From Tractidigestivibacter sp050946515 (GTDB taxonomy: Bacteria; Actinomycetota; Coriobacteriia; Coriobacteriales; Atopobiaceae), in assembly GCF_050946515.1 (NCBI RefSeq), contig NZ_JBMNUX010000003.1:173667-237666 (forward strand): a stretch of 64,000 nucleotides of DNA, written 5' to 3'. This document shows, one piece after another, positions 50,756 through 60,658 of the stretch. The notes under the pieces were generated by a model, which saw nothing but the letters and a program-made list of their open reading frames with translations, did not search any database and was not told the origin of the DNA. Position 1 is the stretch's first letter. The number at the start of each line of letters is the position of its first letter. Position numbers and translations under genes: made by a program.

Positions 50756-51412
50756 GTAGCATTTATCTGCTGACTTATGCTTTAAGATTACAAAAACTTT
50801 ATAGAAAATATCATGAGACCTATTTTCAATAGTTTTTAATGGAGCTACTCAGCTAGACTTAAGACAAACACTAGGACATGACTGTTGACCTCAAGAGACC
50901 TCCGGGGGTGGTTTCTGCTTGTCGCAGCTTAACTGTTACAAGTTCACTGCCATTACTGATCATATGAGCGTTTCTACTCTGAGGTCCATTCTATTGGACG
51001 AGAGTGTCAGTCGAGGTATAGACACCACAAAACGAGGATGGAATACCTTACTTTTTAGGGCTGGCAGTCTCGTCAATCATTCAGGGCCTTTTTGGTGTCT
51101 TTTCAATAGGGATGCGGTATATCGGAACGCCCCTTGAGCTTTTCCGATGGTTGCATAGCGGCAGAGATTCCTTTGGAGCCAATTCGCATCGATGAATTAT
51201 TCGAGAGTGGGGGCTGAATTCTCAAATCTTGAATAAGAACCTGATGCTTCTTGCGAAATGTATGGCTTTCGATTTTAATGAATCTTGAAAAGTTCTTGAA
51301 ACCAACTCTAAATACTCAAGAATCTTTTCGGCTGCACCATCGATGAATATAGGTTTCTCTGAAATGGCATTCGCTTGTTTTCTATTACGGCACGGATAGA
51401 ACTGGGGTTTAG
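50756..51412. other. 657-bp AT-rich non-coding stretch inside the capsule locus
   Basis: No convincing gene on either strand: open frames are short, lack ribosome sites and do not resemble known proteins. It marks the border where base composition drops compared with the regulatory trio. It may hold the promoter for the sugar-assembly genes or be decayed coding sequence; a 50-codon hydrophobic frame near 51030-51195 is a possible relic. Confidence 0.5.
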
Positions 51413-52237
51413 ATGGCTTCGCTTAAAAAAAGAAATGTCGCGTTGGCTGTTGGTGGTCTGGCAGCCGCTTGCGTAGTGGGATACACCGTTCTGAATAGCA
51501 AGGGCAATGAGGGCGCGAGTCCCAAGCAACCAGACGAGCCAAGCGAAGAGGAAGCTGAGTTTCAGCCAAGTCCAGAGAGGCTTGCCCGACGGGAGCTTGT
51601 CGATCGCGAGAACATGCGCGCCGTCTATGCCGCGAAGCCCCTGTCATACAAGGTAATCAAGCGCGTCAGCGACGTTGTTCTCTCGAGCATTGCTCTTGTC
51701 GGCCTTTCTCCAGTATTTGCTGCGACTGCAGTTGCAATTATTGCCGAGGACGGTCGTCCAGTTATATACGCTGGCGAACGACCCGGTAAGGACATGAAGC
51801 CCTTCCCTATGTACAAGTTCCGTAGCATGTACAAGGACGCCGATGCCCGTCTTAAGGACTTGCTGAAGGACAACGAGCAGACAGGCGCTGCCTTCAAGAT
51901 CAAGAACGACCCGCGTATCACGAAGGTGGGCGCGTTTATTCGCAAAACCAGCATCGACGAGCTCCCTCAGCTTGTGAACATCATCAAGGGTGACATGTCC
52001 ATCGTCGGTCCTCGCGCAATTGTGCCCGTTAAGGAGTTCACGGAACATGAGAAGCAGCGCCAGATTGTCCAGCCTGGTCTGACGTGCTATTGGCAGGTCA
52101 GCGGTCGTTCGAATGTTTCTTGGGAGGATTGGGTCGAGCTTGACTTGGACTACATCCAGGACATGAGCCTTCTGACCGATGTGAAGCTGATTCTCAAGAC
52201 CTTTGACGTTGTTCTCAGAGGCGTGGGGAGCTATTAA
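51413..52237 (+). CDS. Initiating phosphoglycosyltransferase (bacterial sugar transferase, WcaJ/CpsE-like)
   Basis: 274 residues. Short N-terminal hydrophobic segment (about 9-26), an acidic linker, then the monotopic PGT domain: KRVSDVVLSSIALVGLSPVF re-entrant helix, FPMYKFRSMYKDAD, TSIDELPQLVNIIKGDMSIV and VGPRAIVPVKEF. C-terminal VSGRSNVSWEDWVELDLDY is characteristic. It transfers a sugar-1-phosphate to undecaprenyl phosphate, the first step of repeat-unit assembly. Confidence 0.92.
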   Translation: MASLKKRNVALAVGGLAAACVVGYTVLNSKGNEGASPKQPDEPSEEEAEFQPSPERLARRELVDRENMRAVYAAKPLSYKVIKRVSDVVLSSIALVGLSPVFAATAVAIIAEDGRPVIYAGERPGKDMKPFPMYKFRSMYKDADARLKDLLKDNEQTGAAFKIKNDPRITKVGAFIRKTSIDELPQLVNIIKGDMSIVGPRAIVPVKEFTEHEKQRQIVQPGLTCYWQVSGRSNVSWEDWVELDLDYIQDMSLLTDVKLILKTFDVVLRGVGSY

Positions 52238-52239
52238 AG

Positions 52240-53040
52240 ATGAGCGTAAAGATTGTTGTAGTCACGCATAAGCAGGCGCCGATGCCCGAGGGCGACCTTT
52301 ACCTTCCGCTGCAGGTGGGCAAGGCTTTGCATCCTGAAGTCGATTTGGGAATTGCATGCGACAACACCGGCGACAATATCTCGGCCCTGAATGACAAGTA
52401 TTGTGAGCTTACGGGTCTTTATTGGGCATGGAAGAACGTCGATGCAGATTTTATCGGTCTTACGCAGTACCGCAGAGTGTTTGCGTCTTCCGGCATGGTA
52501 AGGGCATCTAGCGACCAAGAGAAGCTTCGTTACGCGCTCAGTAAGAGCGAGGCAGAGGAGCTGTGTGCAAGAAGCAATCTCATTCTTCCCAAGCCTCGCA
52601 ACTACTACGTGAAGACGCTCGCAGGACATTTCCTTGGCTGCAGCTTTGCCGAGGAGGATGACATCGAGCGTTTTCGTGCATCGGTTGGGTCTGTCGACCA
52701 GAGCTACCTTCCCGCTTTTGACGAAGTCATGGAGCGCACTCAGGGTCATATGTGCAACATGTTCATCATGAGCCATGAACTGCTTAACCAATATTGCCCA
52801 TGGCTTTTTGCCGTGATGAAGGACCTGGACGAGAGGCTCGATCCAAGCAGGACGCGAATGCTTGGATATTTTGCCGAACACATGCTTGATATATGGGCTA
52901 CGAAAAATATGGTGCCGTATCGAGAGGCAAATGTCCTCTACCTAGATACTGACAATGAAATCCGTAAGAGAATCGGATATGCATTCAGGCTTCTAGGCAT
53001 GAAAGATGCGTCTGAGAAAATTGTCAATAGAGCAAAATAG
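52240..53040 (+). CDS. DUF4422-family glycosyltransferase
   Basis: 266 residues. KIVVVTHKQAPMPEGDLYLP, the CDNTGDNISALNDKYCELTG segment and YWAWKNVDADFIGLTQYRR are the DUF4422 signature; QGHMCNMFIMSHELLNQYC and RMLGYFAEHMLDIW complete it. Members occur in capsule loci and are thought to add galactose-type sugars. Starts 2 bp after the PGT gene with GGGGAG upstream. Confidence 0.88.
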   Translation: MSVKIVVVTHKQAPMPEGDLYLPLQVGKALHPEVDLGIACDNTGDNISALNDKYCELTGLYWAWKNVDADFIGLTQYRRVFASSGMVRASSDQEKLRYALSKSEAEELCARSNLILPKPRNYYVKTLAGHFLGCSFAEEDDIERFRASVGSVDQSYLPAFDEVMERTQGHMCNMFIMSHELLNQYCPWLFAVMKDLDERLDPSRTRMLGYFAEHMLDIWATKNMVPYREANVLYLDTDNEIRKRIGYAFRLLGMKDASEKIVNRAK

Positions 53041-53157
53041 TCATTTTCAGGCACCGTATTAGTGAATAGCAATAAGAATGTTGAACCCATATGTAATACT
53101 CGGAGAGTGGTGTTACGGCGGGTTCAATTCTTTGTATTGAAGTAATTTCTGTTGATA

Positions 53158-54420
53158 ATGAGGCAGCTCTTGAATAGCGTCGAAAAAATGGATCGTCTAC
53201 GCAATGATTCTGATGAATTATGCAGGCTTGATTACTATGAGTTGACAGGCTATAGATGTTTGGGACCGATGCTGCTTGGTATGGCTGAGTGGCTGATTGA
53301 CAACGTGAGAAAGCAAAATTCTCATGACATCTATTTCCTGGCAAGAGATGGCTATATCGTAAAGCGTGCTGTCGACATCCTTCTTTCGCAACTAAGTGTT
53401 GATGACATTCATACTCACTATTTATATGGCTCAAGAAGAATGTTCGGAGTTCCATTGCTGGTAAATTGGAACAAATATCAGGACGCGATAAATCTTTTTG
53501 GTCCTAAGCCAAGAATCAAAGCTGAGTCATTCTTAAAGGTGATGGGTCTAGATGACAGAACACTGCCTGAATATGCAATAGGACATGAATGCAGCAATCT
53601 AGACTTGTCAAATGATGAGGTATTTCAACATCTATTTGTTGATTTTGAAGACGATATTATTGCGAATGCCAATGATGAGTTCGTTCATCTAAAGACCTAT
53701 TTCAAACAAGAGGGTTTATTTGATGTCTCTGATCCGATAATTGTCGATATTGGGTGGGCTGGAAATCTCCAAACGTATCTTCAGGAGTTTGGCAAACTTA
53801 CTAATGCTCCATTTGCAAATGTCCATGGATATTATCTTGGTCTAAATAATAGGGCGGCGCGACATCCCTCGAATATTTCATTCGGTTACTGGTTTGACTA
53901 CAAGAGGGGAGATGCAGATAAGGCAGCGCCTTTTCGCGGTCTAGTCGAACTCTTCTTCTCATATAGTGAGGGATCTGCGAAACGTACTGTTTCCGTTGAT
54001 GGTCAGGAGAAACCAGTTCTGAAAGAATATGAGTTCTCTGGGTCACCAGACCGTGAAAAAGAGAGCAAAAGACTTATTAGCATTCGAGATTCGGCGGTTC
54101 GATTTGTGGAGAAAGCTGCGGCTGAAAAATTGGATACCAATAACTTGCCGTCAAGTTATTGCTGCTCTTTTCTTGAGGAGCTAGGTTACAATCCAACAAA
54201 AAAAGATTTGGCGGCATTTTCAGGTCTGCTGTTTGAGGATAGTGGCGAGTATTTACCTCTGATACCAAGTGAAGGTAATATCCGCGATATCGTTAAACAG
54301 TTCTCTTCATCGCAGTGGAAGGCTGGCTATCTTCAAAAGTACATGCCCCTTTGTACAAATTGGGGAAAAAGATTACTGGATGTGAGAACTTTCTTAAATC
54401 CGTTCTTTGGAAAATTCTAA
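53158..54420 (+). CDS. HAD-like capsule-locus protein, C-terminal-half type (COG5610-like)
   Basis: 420 residues. MAEWLIDNVRKQNSHDIYFL then ARDGYIVKRAVDIL is the second-half signature of the large HAD-like proteins of polysaccharide loci, with VDIGWAGNLQTYLQEFG in the middle. The first half, carrying the FDIFDTLL phosphatase motif, is missing here but encoded on the opposite strand immediately downstream. Start ATG 53158 (or TTG 53152), weak ribosome site. AT-rich. Function of this module is not established. Confidence 0.68.
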   Translation: MRQLLNSVEKMDRLRNDSDELCRLDYYELTGYRCLGPMLLGMAEWLIDNVRKQNSHDIYFLARDGYIVKRAVDILLSQLSVDDIHTHYLYGSRRMFGVPLLVNWNKYQDAINLFGPKPRIKAESFLKVMGLDDRTLPEYAIGHECSNLDLSNDEVFQHLFVDFEDDIIANANDEFVHLKTYFKQEGLFDVSDPIIVDIGWAGNLQTYLQEFGKLTNAPFANVHGYYLGLNNRAARHPSNISFGYWFDYKRGDADKAAPFRGLVELFFSYSEGSAKRTVSVDGQEKPVLKEYEFSGSPDREKESKRLISIRDSAVRFVEKAAAEKLDTNNLPSSYCCSFLEELGYNPTKKDLAAFSGLLFEDSGEYLPLIPSEGNIRDIVKQFSSSQWKAGYLQKYMPLCTNWGKRLLDVRTFLNPFFGKF

Positions 54421-54432
54421 TGCCCCATATTT

Positions 54433-55137
54433 TCAGTTAATGCGTACTGAAGAATTTTCGCCGTTCCTGTTGATAAGGAAAGGATGAACCCCTGCCTTAC
54501 GTGCTCCATGGTAGTCAGGCAAGAAGGAGTCTCCTATGTGGAGTAGTTGAGATGGTTTAGGAATAGAGCATTCCCTGACTGCTATCTGAAAAAGTTCTCC
54601 AGTCATCTTAGTAGCCATAAATTCAGATGAAATAAATACGGGCACGTTTTCAATATCGTATCCTGCTGAAGCTAGCACATTAGTAATAAATTGCTTACCT
54701 AAATACATGTCAGAGATTAGAAGCACTGTATGTGAGTCTTTTAACTTGTCATAAATCTCTCCAACATCGTTCCTCCTTCTTAAGACTTTCCTCTCGACTG
54801 CCAGCTCTTCAGTCATGAGAGAATCCACCCTCGAGGATACTTTCGGGTCTAATTTAATCATTTCCGAATATATATCGGCGAGATGGATTTCTTTAGCATT
54901 GCCTCGCCGAGCCATTTCTTCAGCCCTTGTTCTTAGCTGGACATATTCTGCGGGAGTAGTCCATTCTTCGCGTTTTCCGATCTCTTCAAAAACGGTCGTA
55001 GGAGATCCTGTTGTTCTCATTAAAAGTGTGTCGAAAATATCAAAACTGATGTATTGATAGCCTTCCGCCTTTGCAAGAATCTCGCCGGTGCTATGTACTA
55101 GATGTTTATAAAGGTTTTCTTTGATATTCATAACCAT
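54433..55137 (-). CDS. HAD-family phosphatase-like protein, N-terminal-half type
   Basis: 234 residues. YISFDIFDTLLMRTTGSP (motif I), VLLISDMYLGKQFI (motif II/III region), LLHIGDSFLPDYHGARKAG (motif IV, G-D-S...D). This is the N-terminal module of COG5610-type capsule proteins; the C-terminal module is the convergent gene ending at 54420, 12 bp away. ATG 55137 or 55131; weak ribosome site. AT-rich. Confidence 0.78.
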   Translation of the reverse strand: MVMNIKENLYKHLVHSTGEILAKAEGYQYISFDIFDTLLMRTTGSPTTVFEEIGKREEWTTPAEYVQLRTRAEEMARRGNAKEIHLADIYSEMIKLDPKVSSRVDSLMTEELAVERKVLRRRNDVGEIYDKLKDSHTVLLISDMYLGKQFITNVLASAGYDIENVPVFISSEFMATKMTGELFQIAVRECSIPKPSQLLHIGDSFLPDYHGARKAGVHPFLINRNGENSSVRIN

Positions 55138-55211
55138 TCACCGGTGAGTTAGAGATTTTAGCTGGAAATGTCGGACATCAGATTTGATAAAAAAGTACGA
55201 TATCGAAAGCT

Positions 55212-56411
55212 TTATGCGAAATTAGTATTTGTCAATACATCTGTATATAGATTCATAATCTCATTGGCAACGTCTTCGGGAGTTCTGACGGAAGAAGCTG
55301 GCTTTGAAAGCCTTATTCTGAGAGATTTGTCCTGGAATACCCTAACAAGGCACTCAGCTAATGAGTCTTTTCCACAGGGGTTCGTATATAGAAGTCCAGT
55401 TTCCTCGTGTTTAAGCAATTCAGGAAAACTTCCGGAGTTTTTTGCGATTGTTGCCAATCCAGCTGCTCTGTACTGAAGAATTACGCGACCAAAAGCTTCG
55501 GCTCGAGAGCATGCAACTCCTATATCGTACTTATGCAAATCTTGGGGAACAGTATTTGAAATTCCATGTAGTCTAACCATGTTTTCCAGCCCATGCTTTT
55601 TGACAAAAAGTTGAGCTCTAAGTGGAAAACCATTGCCATATACATCAACTAAAAAATGACTGCGTAATTTTGCGGGGAGGCTATCCAATGCCTCAAGAAG
55701 ATCTCTCACGCCCTTGGCATCTCCATATCCTCCAAGAAAGATGCACCTGAGAATTTTCTTGTCTGCGTTCCGGTCTTCCTCGCTCTTTACTTCAATATTT
55801 GATGTATCAACTCCGTTGTAGATGACTTTTATCTTTTTCGCATCTGCACCACGCTTCGCCCAATTGGCTTTTACGGATTTTGAAACAGCAATCATTGCGG
55901 TTGATCCATCAGAAATAAATGTTGCAGGATTGCTGCGGGTGCTGTAACACTTGAAATCCTCAAAAGAGTTTTCGCGCAAATGGCAAATATGTGGGATTCT
56001 ATTGCGAGCTGATAGTAAGATGCCTAAATCATTCCTTGGCACATTGGTGTGGATAAGATCAACGGTAGAAAAATCGACATTTCTTTCGGCAATTTCTACC
56101 GATTTTGTAAGATTTTTTCTCCACTCAAGCGATTGGGAAAAAGTGTCGTAAGTGGTTTTCAACAAGTATGAAGATTGAGGTATAAGAAAGTCTCCGTGAC
56201 CGGTAACTACGCTATGAATACCCAATTTTGCTAAGCGATCGTTCAGGCTAGATTTCTTGGGTGTAAGTGCGATGCACTCCGTACCATAAAGTTTCTTGAG
56301 TGCGGTCATTACCTCTACGAGGCTACTCGTTGCTCCGCCTTCGATGGGGGAATCTGCCACAAAGACAACCTTTTTAGGATATGCGGTCCCTTCGCTGAGC
56401 TGCTGATTCAT
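55212..56411 (-). CDS. GT4-family glycosyltransferase
   Basis: 399 residues, GT-B fold. N-terminal KVVFVADSPIEGGATSSLVE, LIHTNVPRNDLGILLSARNR; C-terminal LRCIFLGGYGDAKGVRDLLE, the DIGVACSRAEAFGRVILQYR donor site with E-x7-E, and SGSFPELLKHEETGLLY. Probably adds a sugar to the repeat unit from an NDP-sugar. Minus strand, opposed to the main locus direction, 74 bp upstream of the HAD gene with which it forms a unit. Confidence 0.88.
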   Translation of the reverse strand: MNQQLSEGTAYPKKVVFVADSPIEGGATSSLVEVMTALKKLYGTECIALTPKKSSLNDRLAKLGIHSVVTGHGDFLIPQSSYLLKTTYDTFSQSLEWRKNLTKSVEIAERNVDFSTVDLIHTNVPRNDLGILLSARNRIPHICHLRENSFEDFKCYSTRSNPATFISDGSTAMIAVSKSVKANWAKRGADAKKIKVIYNGVDTSNIEVKSEEDRNADKKILRCIFLGGYGDAKGVRDLLEALDSLPAKLRSHFLVDVYGNGFPLRAQLFVKKHGLENMVRLHGISNTVPQDLHKYDIGVACSRAEAFGRVILQYRAAGLATIAKNSGSFPELLKHEETGLLYTNPCGKDSLAECLVRVFQDKSLRIRLSKPASSVRTPEDVANEIMNLYTDVLTNTNFA

Positions 56412-56844
56412 AGTGATTTCTCGAATCTTTCGTCTATTGAGTAGAGATAGTTAGTATAGATAAAGCTTACTACGGTATTGTATTGGCTTGTTGTTGTATT
56501 TCATAACGCTGAGTTGTAATCATTGATACTGATTTCAACTTTCCTGTACGCTATTTAATTGCTCGCGATTACTTGGGCTTCATCTGTTTCCGAGTATCAC
56601 GACTCTCATGAGAGGACAACTTTTTGCTAGGATCGGTAAATTGAACGGGCAAATTCATATTGGAGAATCTGGATAATTTCACCAATTGTTGTGCTTTCAG
56701 TTCGCAAATCTACTTGTGGATTGGATCGTACAAATTTTGAGATGCTTCTTTATTCGTTGATGTCAAATTCTTTGTAAGATTTATTTCAGACTGACTATTG
56801 TTGCATCAAATGAGTGCGACAGGGGCTTTGATTGGTGGTGCAAT
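56412..56844. other. 433-bp AT-rich divergent intergenic region
   Basis: Lies between divergent GT4 and wzx genes, so it should hold two promoters. I see no clear -35/-10 pair, repeat or small gene that I would defend. Confidence 0.4.
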
Positions 56845-58317
56845 GTGAAAAGAGTGAAGGCGCAGAAATCCGCCAACATGCTCTCCGCTCTTAAGATGCA
56901 GCTTGTATCGAAGTACTCGAATGTAGTGGTTCAGCTTATCGTAACGATGGTGCTGGCCCGTCTTCTGACCCCAGAGGAATACGGGACTGTGGCTGTCGTG
57001 ACGGTATTTACCTCGTTCTTTTCGATTCTTGCCGACGTGGGCGTCTCTACGGCAATCATCCAATACAAGGACCTCGAATACGAGGACTTCAATGCGCTAT
57101 TTTTCTTTTGCATGATTCTTGGGCTGGGGCTCGCTGCATTCTTTTGCTTGCTATCGCTGCCCATATCTATGATTTATAACGAAGGAGAGCTAATACCGCT
57201 GTGCTGCTTGGCTTCCCTCTCCGTTCTCTTTGCATCAATGAATATGGTTCCTAATGGCGTGCTGATGTGCGAACGGCGATTCTCTGCCATCAGCGTACGC
57301 CTTGTTGTAGCTAGTCTTGTTTCTGGTGTTGTTGCCATTGCTCTTGCGGCGGCGGGGGCAGGGTGCTATTCGCTTGTTTGGCAGTCTGTTACATCCTCAG
57401 CGGTAATCTTGGCTTGGAACTGTGCCGCAACGCATGTGAATCTAGGCAATCGTCACTTTGTTGCTCCGCTTAAAAAAATCTGGCGTTTCTCGATTTACCA
57501 AGCTGGATTCAGCACCATCAATTACTTTGCAAGGAACCTCGACAATCTTCTTGTCGGGGCAATCATGGGCTCTGCGCAGCTTGGGCAATACGACAAGGCA
57601 TACAAGCTCATGGGTTATCCGCTGAATTACCTTACGGGAATTTTCAGCGATGTGCTGCAGCCCTATCTCTCTGAATACCAAGACAACAAGAAGAAGCTCT
57701 ATGAGAGCTGGCTTAGTATCTGCAAGGTGCTGGCTCTTGTCGGAATGTTTGTCACCGCAGTGTTTATATGCTTTCCACGCGAGATTATCTTGGTAATGTA
57801 TGGCGATCAGTGGCTACCAGCGGTTCCGGTATTGGCTGCGCTGGGACTCTCTGTGGGAGTACAGATGGTCAACACCACCTCAGGAGCCATCTTCCAAAGT
57901 GCTGGCAGGACCGACCAGCTCTTCAAGTCGGGCGTCATTTGCACTTGCGTAACAATAGTGGCAATCCTCATTGGAGTCAGCACGGGGAGCATAGCCTTGC
58001 TTGGTCTCTGCGTATCCCTTGCGTATTTTGTCCATTTGTACATGACTGCGCTATTGCTTGTCAAAGGGGTGCTTGGGGTGAGGGTGTCCTCATTCCTGAA
58101 GAGTTTTCTTCCTTCGATTGCTGCCGCTATTGCAGCAATTGGAGTTACATATTTTGTCGGATGGCTTACGAGTGGATTGACAACCGTGCTGAACGTTGTG
58201 ATACGTGCACTTGTATGCTGCTTGATCTATGGCTTTGTAATGCGGCTGACTGGAGAGTGGAAATCTCTGTCGGTTTTCCAAGAGATGAAGAAGATTGGAG
58301 TAGAAGACAATGACTAG
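56845..58317 (+). CDS. Oligosaccharide flippase (Wzx/WzxC-like)
   Basis: 490 residues, 12-14 hydrophobic segments, MOP superfamily. QLVSKYSNVVVQLIVTMVLA then RLLTPEEYGTVAVVTVFTSF is the polysacc_synt_3 start; KIWRFSIYQAGFSTINYFAR and GSAQLGQYDKAYKLMGYPLN are typical of WzxC. Flips the undecaprenyl-linked repeat across the membrane. Start GTG 56845 with GGTGG upstream. Overlaps the next gene by 8 nt. Confidence 0.9.
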   Translation: MKRVKAQKSANMLSALKMQLVSKYSNVVVQLIVTMVLARLLTPEEYGTVAVVTVFTSFFSILADVGVSTAIIQYKDLEYEDFNALFFFCMILGLGLAAFFCLLSLPISMIYNEGELIPLCCLASLSVLFASMNMVPNGVLMCERRFSAISVRLVVASLVSGVVAIALAAAGAGCYSLVWQSVTSSAVILAWNCAATHVNLGNRHFVAPLKKIWRFSIYQAGFSTINYFARNLDNLLVGAIMGSAQLGQYDKAYKLMGYPLNYLTGIFSDVLQPYLSEYQDNKKKLYESWLSICKVLALVGMFVTAVFICFPREIILVMYGDQWLPAVPVLAALGLSVGVQMVNTTSGAIFQSAGRTDQLFKSGVICTCVTIVAILIGVSTGSIALLGLCVSLAYFVHLYMTALLLVKGVLGVRVSSFLKSFLPSIAAAIAAIGVTYFVGWLTSGLTTVLNVVIRALVCCLIYGFVMRLTGEWKSLSVFQEMKKIGVEDND

Positions 58318-59287
58318 CGGAGAAATGCACGCTCCAGTAGTTTCTGCTCTCGTCGTGACGTATAACCGAAAGAAGCTTCTGGAAGAAAGCCTTGCGGCTA
58401 TTGCTGCTCAGAGCTATCCAGTCGTTGAAATTGTCGTCATTGACAATGCGAGCACTGATGGAACAGCCGAGCTCTTTAGTGGCGATGGTTCTTTGGCCAA
58501 GTGCGACCTCATTAACTACCATCGCATGGACACCAACCTTGGTGGCGCCGGCGGCTTCAAAGAGGGGCTGCGTATTGCTTCGCAGTCCGGAGCTGACTGG
58601 GTATGGCTTATGGATGACGATTGCATCCCCTATCCAGATACGTTGCGCAATCTTGTAGACGCTGCAGAAAAAGCCAGGGACCGTGGTATCGATCCGTCGT
58701 TCCTTGCGAGTACCGTTTTTGGACCCCAAGGGGAGCCTATGAACGTGCCCGTTGTAGACTCTCGTCCGACTTGCAATGGCTATCCGGACTGGTATATGGG
58801 GCTGGAAGATGGAATGATTGAGATCGAATGCGCGACGTTCGTCTCGCTTCTTATTAATTGCACCGCGGTCTACAATTTAGGGCTTCCCGTTGGCAGCTTC
58901 TTTATTTGGGGAGATGATACGGAGTACACGACACGTCTTACGCATAACTTTGGTCCAGCTTATCTTGTTGGCTCTAGCCGTGTATTGCACAAGCGTGCAA
59001 ATGCGAAGAGTTTGAACATCATGAATGAGGACGATCCCAAGAGAATTAAGAACTTCCGTTATCTGTATCGCAACAATCTCATAGTTCAGCGTTTTCACTA
59101 CGGAAGGAAGGCTGCAACTAGACTTGCATTGCACGACCTTAAGGAAGCTTTGGGGTGCCTAGTATCTGGTAGAGGTAACTCTGCCATCCGCTACGCTCGT
59201 TCTGAAGCAATTATCACGGGCATGTTTGAGTATCTTGGTGGAGAATATGACCTTGAGGACCTTGGCAATCTTGCACGGAGGCCTTAA
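58310..59287 (+). CDS. GT2-family glycosyltransferase (GlfT2/galactofuranosyl-like)
   Basis: 325 residues, GT-A. VSALVVTYNRKKLLEESLAA, VVIDNASTDGTAEL, NLGGAGGFKEGLRIA, VWLMDDDCIPYPDTL (the D-D-D metal motif) and FIWGDDTEYTTRL. The GGAGGF and W-x-DD-x-E forms occur in rhamnosyl/galactofuranosyl transferases. ATG 58310 overlaps wzx; Wzy follows 3 bp after. Confidence 0.9.
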   Translation: MTSGEMHAPVVSALVVTYNRKKLLEESLAAIAAQSYPVVEIVVIDNASTDGTAELFSGDGSLAKCDLINYHRMDTNLGGAGGFKEGLRIASQSGADWVWLMDDDCIPYPDTLRNLVDAAEKARDRGIDPSFLASTVFGPQGEPMNVPVVDSRPTCNGYPDWYMGLEDGMIEIECATFVSLLINCTAVYNLGLPVGSFFIWGDDTEYTTRLTHNFGPAYLVGSSRVLHKRANAKSLNIMNEDDPKRIKNFRYLYRNNLIVQRFHYGRKAATRLALHDLKEALGCLVSGRGNSAIRYARSEAIITGMFEYLGGEYDLEDLGNLARRP

Positions 59288-59290
59288 TAG

Positions 59291-60601
59291 ATGAACGCAA
59301 TAGTAGATTTCACTTCCTCAAAGAGAAATGCGTCTTACCTTGACGTTGCCAGCCTGTTCGCCCGCGTATTCATTTTGGTCGTTGTTGGGTGTCTTGTGCT
59401 CTCGGCTAACACTCTTTATGCCAACGTCGGAGATAGGAAACTTCAAGTTGCTCTTTGTGCTGTTTGTTTTCTTAGCTCCTTTGCCGCATCTCTTTTGCTT
59501 TGGCTAAATAAACCTCTGTCAGTTAGCTTTTTGACCCAATGGCTCATATACGTCGCCTATGTAATGTTTGCATATATGTGTGTCGGCATGCTTACTGGCT
59601 CATTTGGCGGGAAACGTATGGCGATAGCTGCTGGAAACCTTGCCATAGCTCCTTTTTTTCTGAAGATGCTTTACGAGAGTGATAATCTTGAATTCACTAT
59701 CAATGCCTTTGTCGTGACTGTCGTGTTTCTCGCCATTGCGTCTGATGTGCTCTGGGTTCTTGGTCCCATAGCCAATATTATTCCGTCAAACTGCGAAATT
59801 ATGAGCTCTTGGGGAAGCGCTTGGAGTAGTTATGGGCGAACTGCCACAGCGAAACCTGGCTGGTATGGTCTCCTATTTGTTACTCAGACATCTGATGATT
59901 TTGGCGTTTCTATTGTGAGAAATACGGGCATCTATTGCGAAGCCCCTATGTACTCTTATGTACTGTGTATTGCTCTCATTGCTGAAAAGTATTTAAGACG
60001 GAATCCACGCCCGTCTGTCTGCATAATTCTCGGTATAACAATTTTGACAACAATTTCAACAACGGGAATTATTTGCTTGCTACTGATCATAGCGCAGACT
60101 ATTTACTCAATGGCAGATAGACTATCTCCAAAAGTAAAGACATTACTTCGAATCCTTTTCATCCCAGTTCTTGCCGTAACGGTAACAATGATTTTTTTCC
60201 TATTTAAGCAAAAAATTGACTCGCCTTCAGGCGGAGGTATTACGAGGGTAGATGACTTCGCCGCTGGCTTTAAAGCTTGGCAGAATAATTTGCTGGTAGG
60301 TAACGGATTTGGTGCAGACGAAGTTATTCAAAGCTATATGAGTAGCTTCAGAAGCGGCAATTTGGGATTCAGCAACGCGCTTATGGACGTACTTGCCAAG
60401 GGCGGCCTTCTCTGGTTTTTCACTTTTGTTCCCGGAATTGTGGGATTCTTCCATATGGAGCGGAAGCAGACGTTTGGAATGCTCTGCTTTCTCTTCATTT
60501 GGACAATTACAAATGTGGCGATTCTGCCCATTACGCTTTTTTGCTTTGGCGTTGGCAGCGCCACCGTCTTCTCCGATGGTCAAGGCTCAAGAAACGTGTA
60601 G
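59291..60601 (+). CDS. O-antigen/capsule polymerase (Wzy-like)
   Basis: 436 residues with about 10-11 TM segments and a large periplasmic-type loop (about 160-220, SWGSAWSSYGRTATAKPGWY). A second polar loop includes GGGITRVDDFAAGFKAWQNN before LLVGNGFGADE, the O-antigen ligase-like W-x-N-x-L-x-G-x-G pattern. Sequence is poorly conserved as expected for Wzy; called by topology and context. GGAGG before ATG 59291. Confidence 0.78.
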   Translation: MNAIVDFTSSKRNASYLDVASLFARVFILVVVGCLVLSANTLYANVGDRKLQVALCAVCFLSSFAASLLLWLNKPLSVSFLTQWLIYVAYVMFAYMCVGMLTGSFGGKRMAIAAGNLAIAPFFLKMLYESDNLEFTINAFVVTVVFLAIASDVLWVLGPIANIIPSNCEIMSSWGSAWSSYGRTATAKPGWYGLLFVTQTSDDFGVSIVRNTGIYCEAPMYSYVLCIALIAEKYLRRNPRPSVCIILGITILTTISTTGIICLLLIIAQTIYSMADRLSPKVKTLLRILFIPVLAVTVTMIFFLFKQKIDSPSGGGITRVDDFAAGFKAWQNNLLVGNGFGADEVIQSYMSSFRSGNLGFSNALMDVLAKGGLLWFFTFVPGIVGFFHMERKQTFGMLCFLFIWTITNVAILPITLFCFGVGSATVFSDGQGSRNV

Positions 60602-60658
60602 AACTTCTCTCGTAGACGCACGCGCATTACCGGTCGCAAAGTAGGTAAGGGGTTACTG

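Noticed and set aside
50919..51195. Short genes in the gap after the PHP phosphatase, including a hydrophobic frame near 51030-51195
   Set aside because: No start codon with a ribosome site and no recognisable domain; could be a relic but not supportable as a gene.
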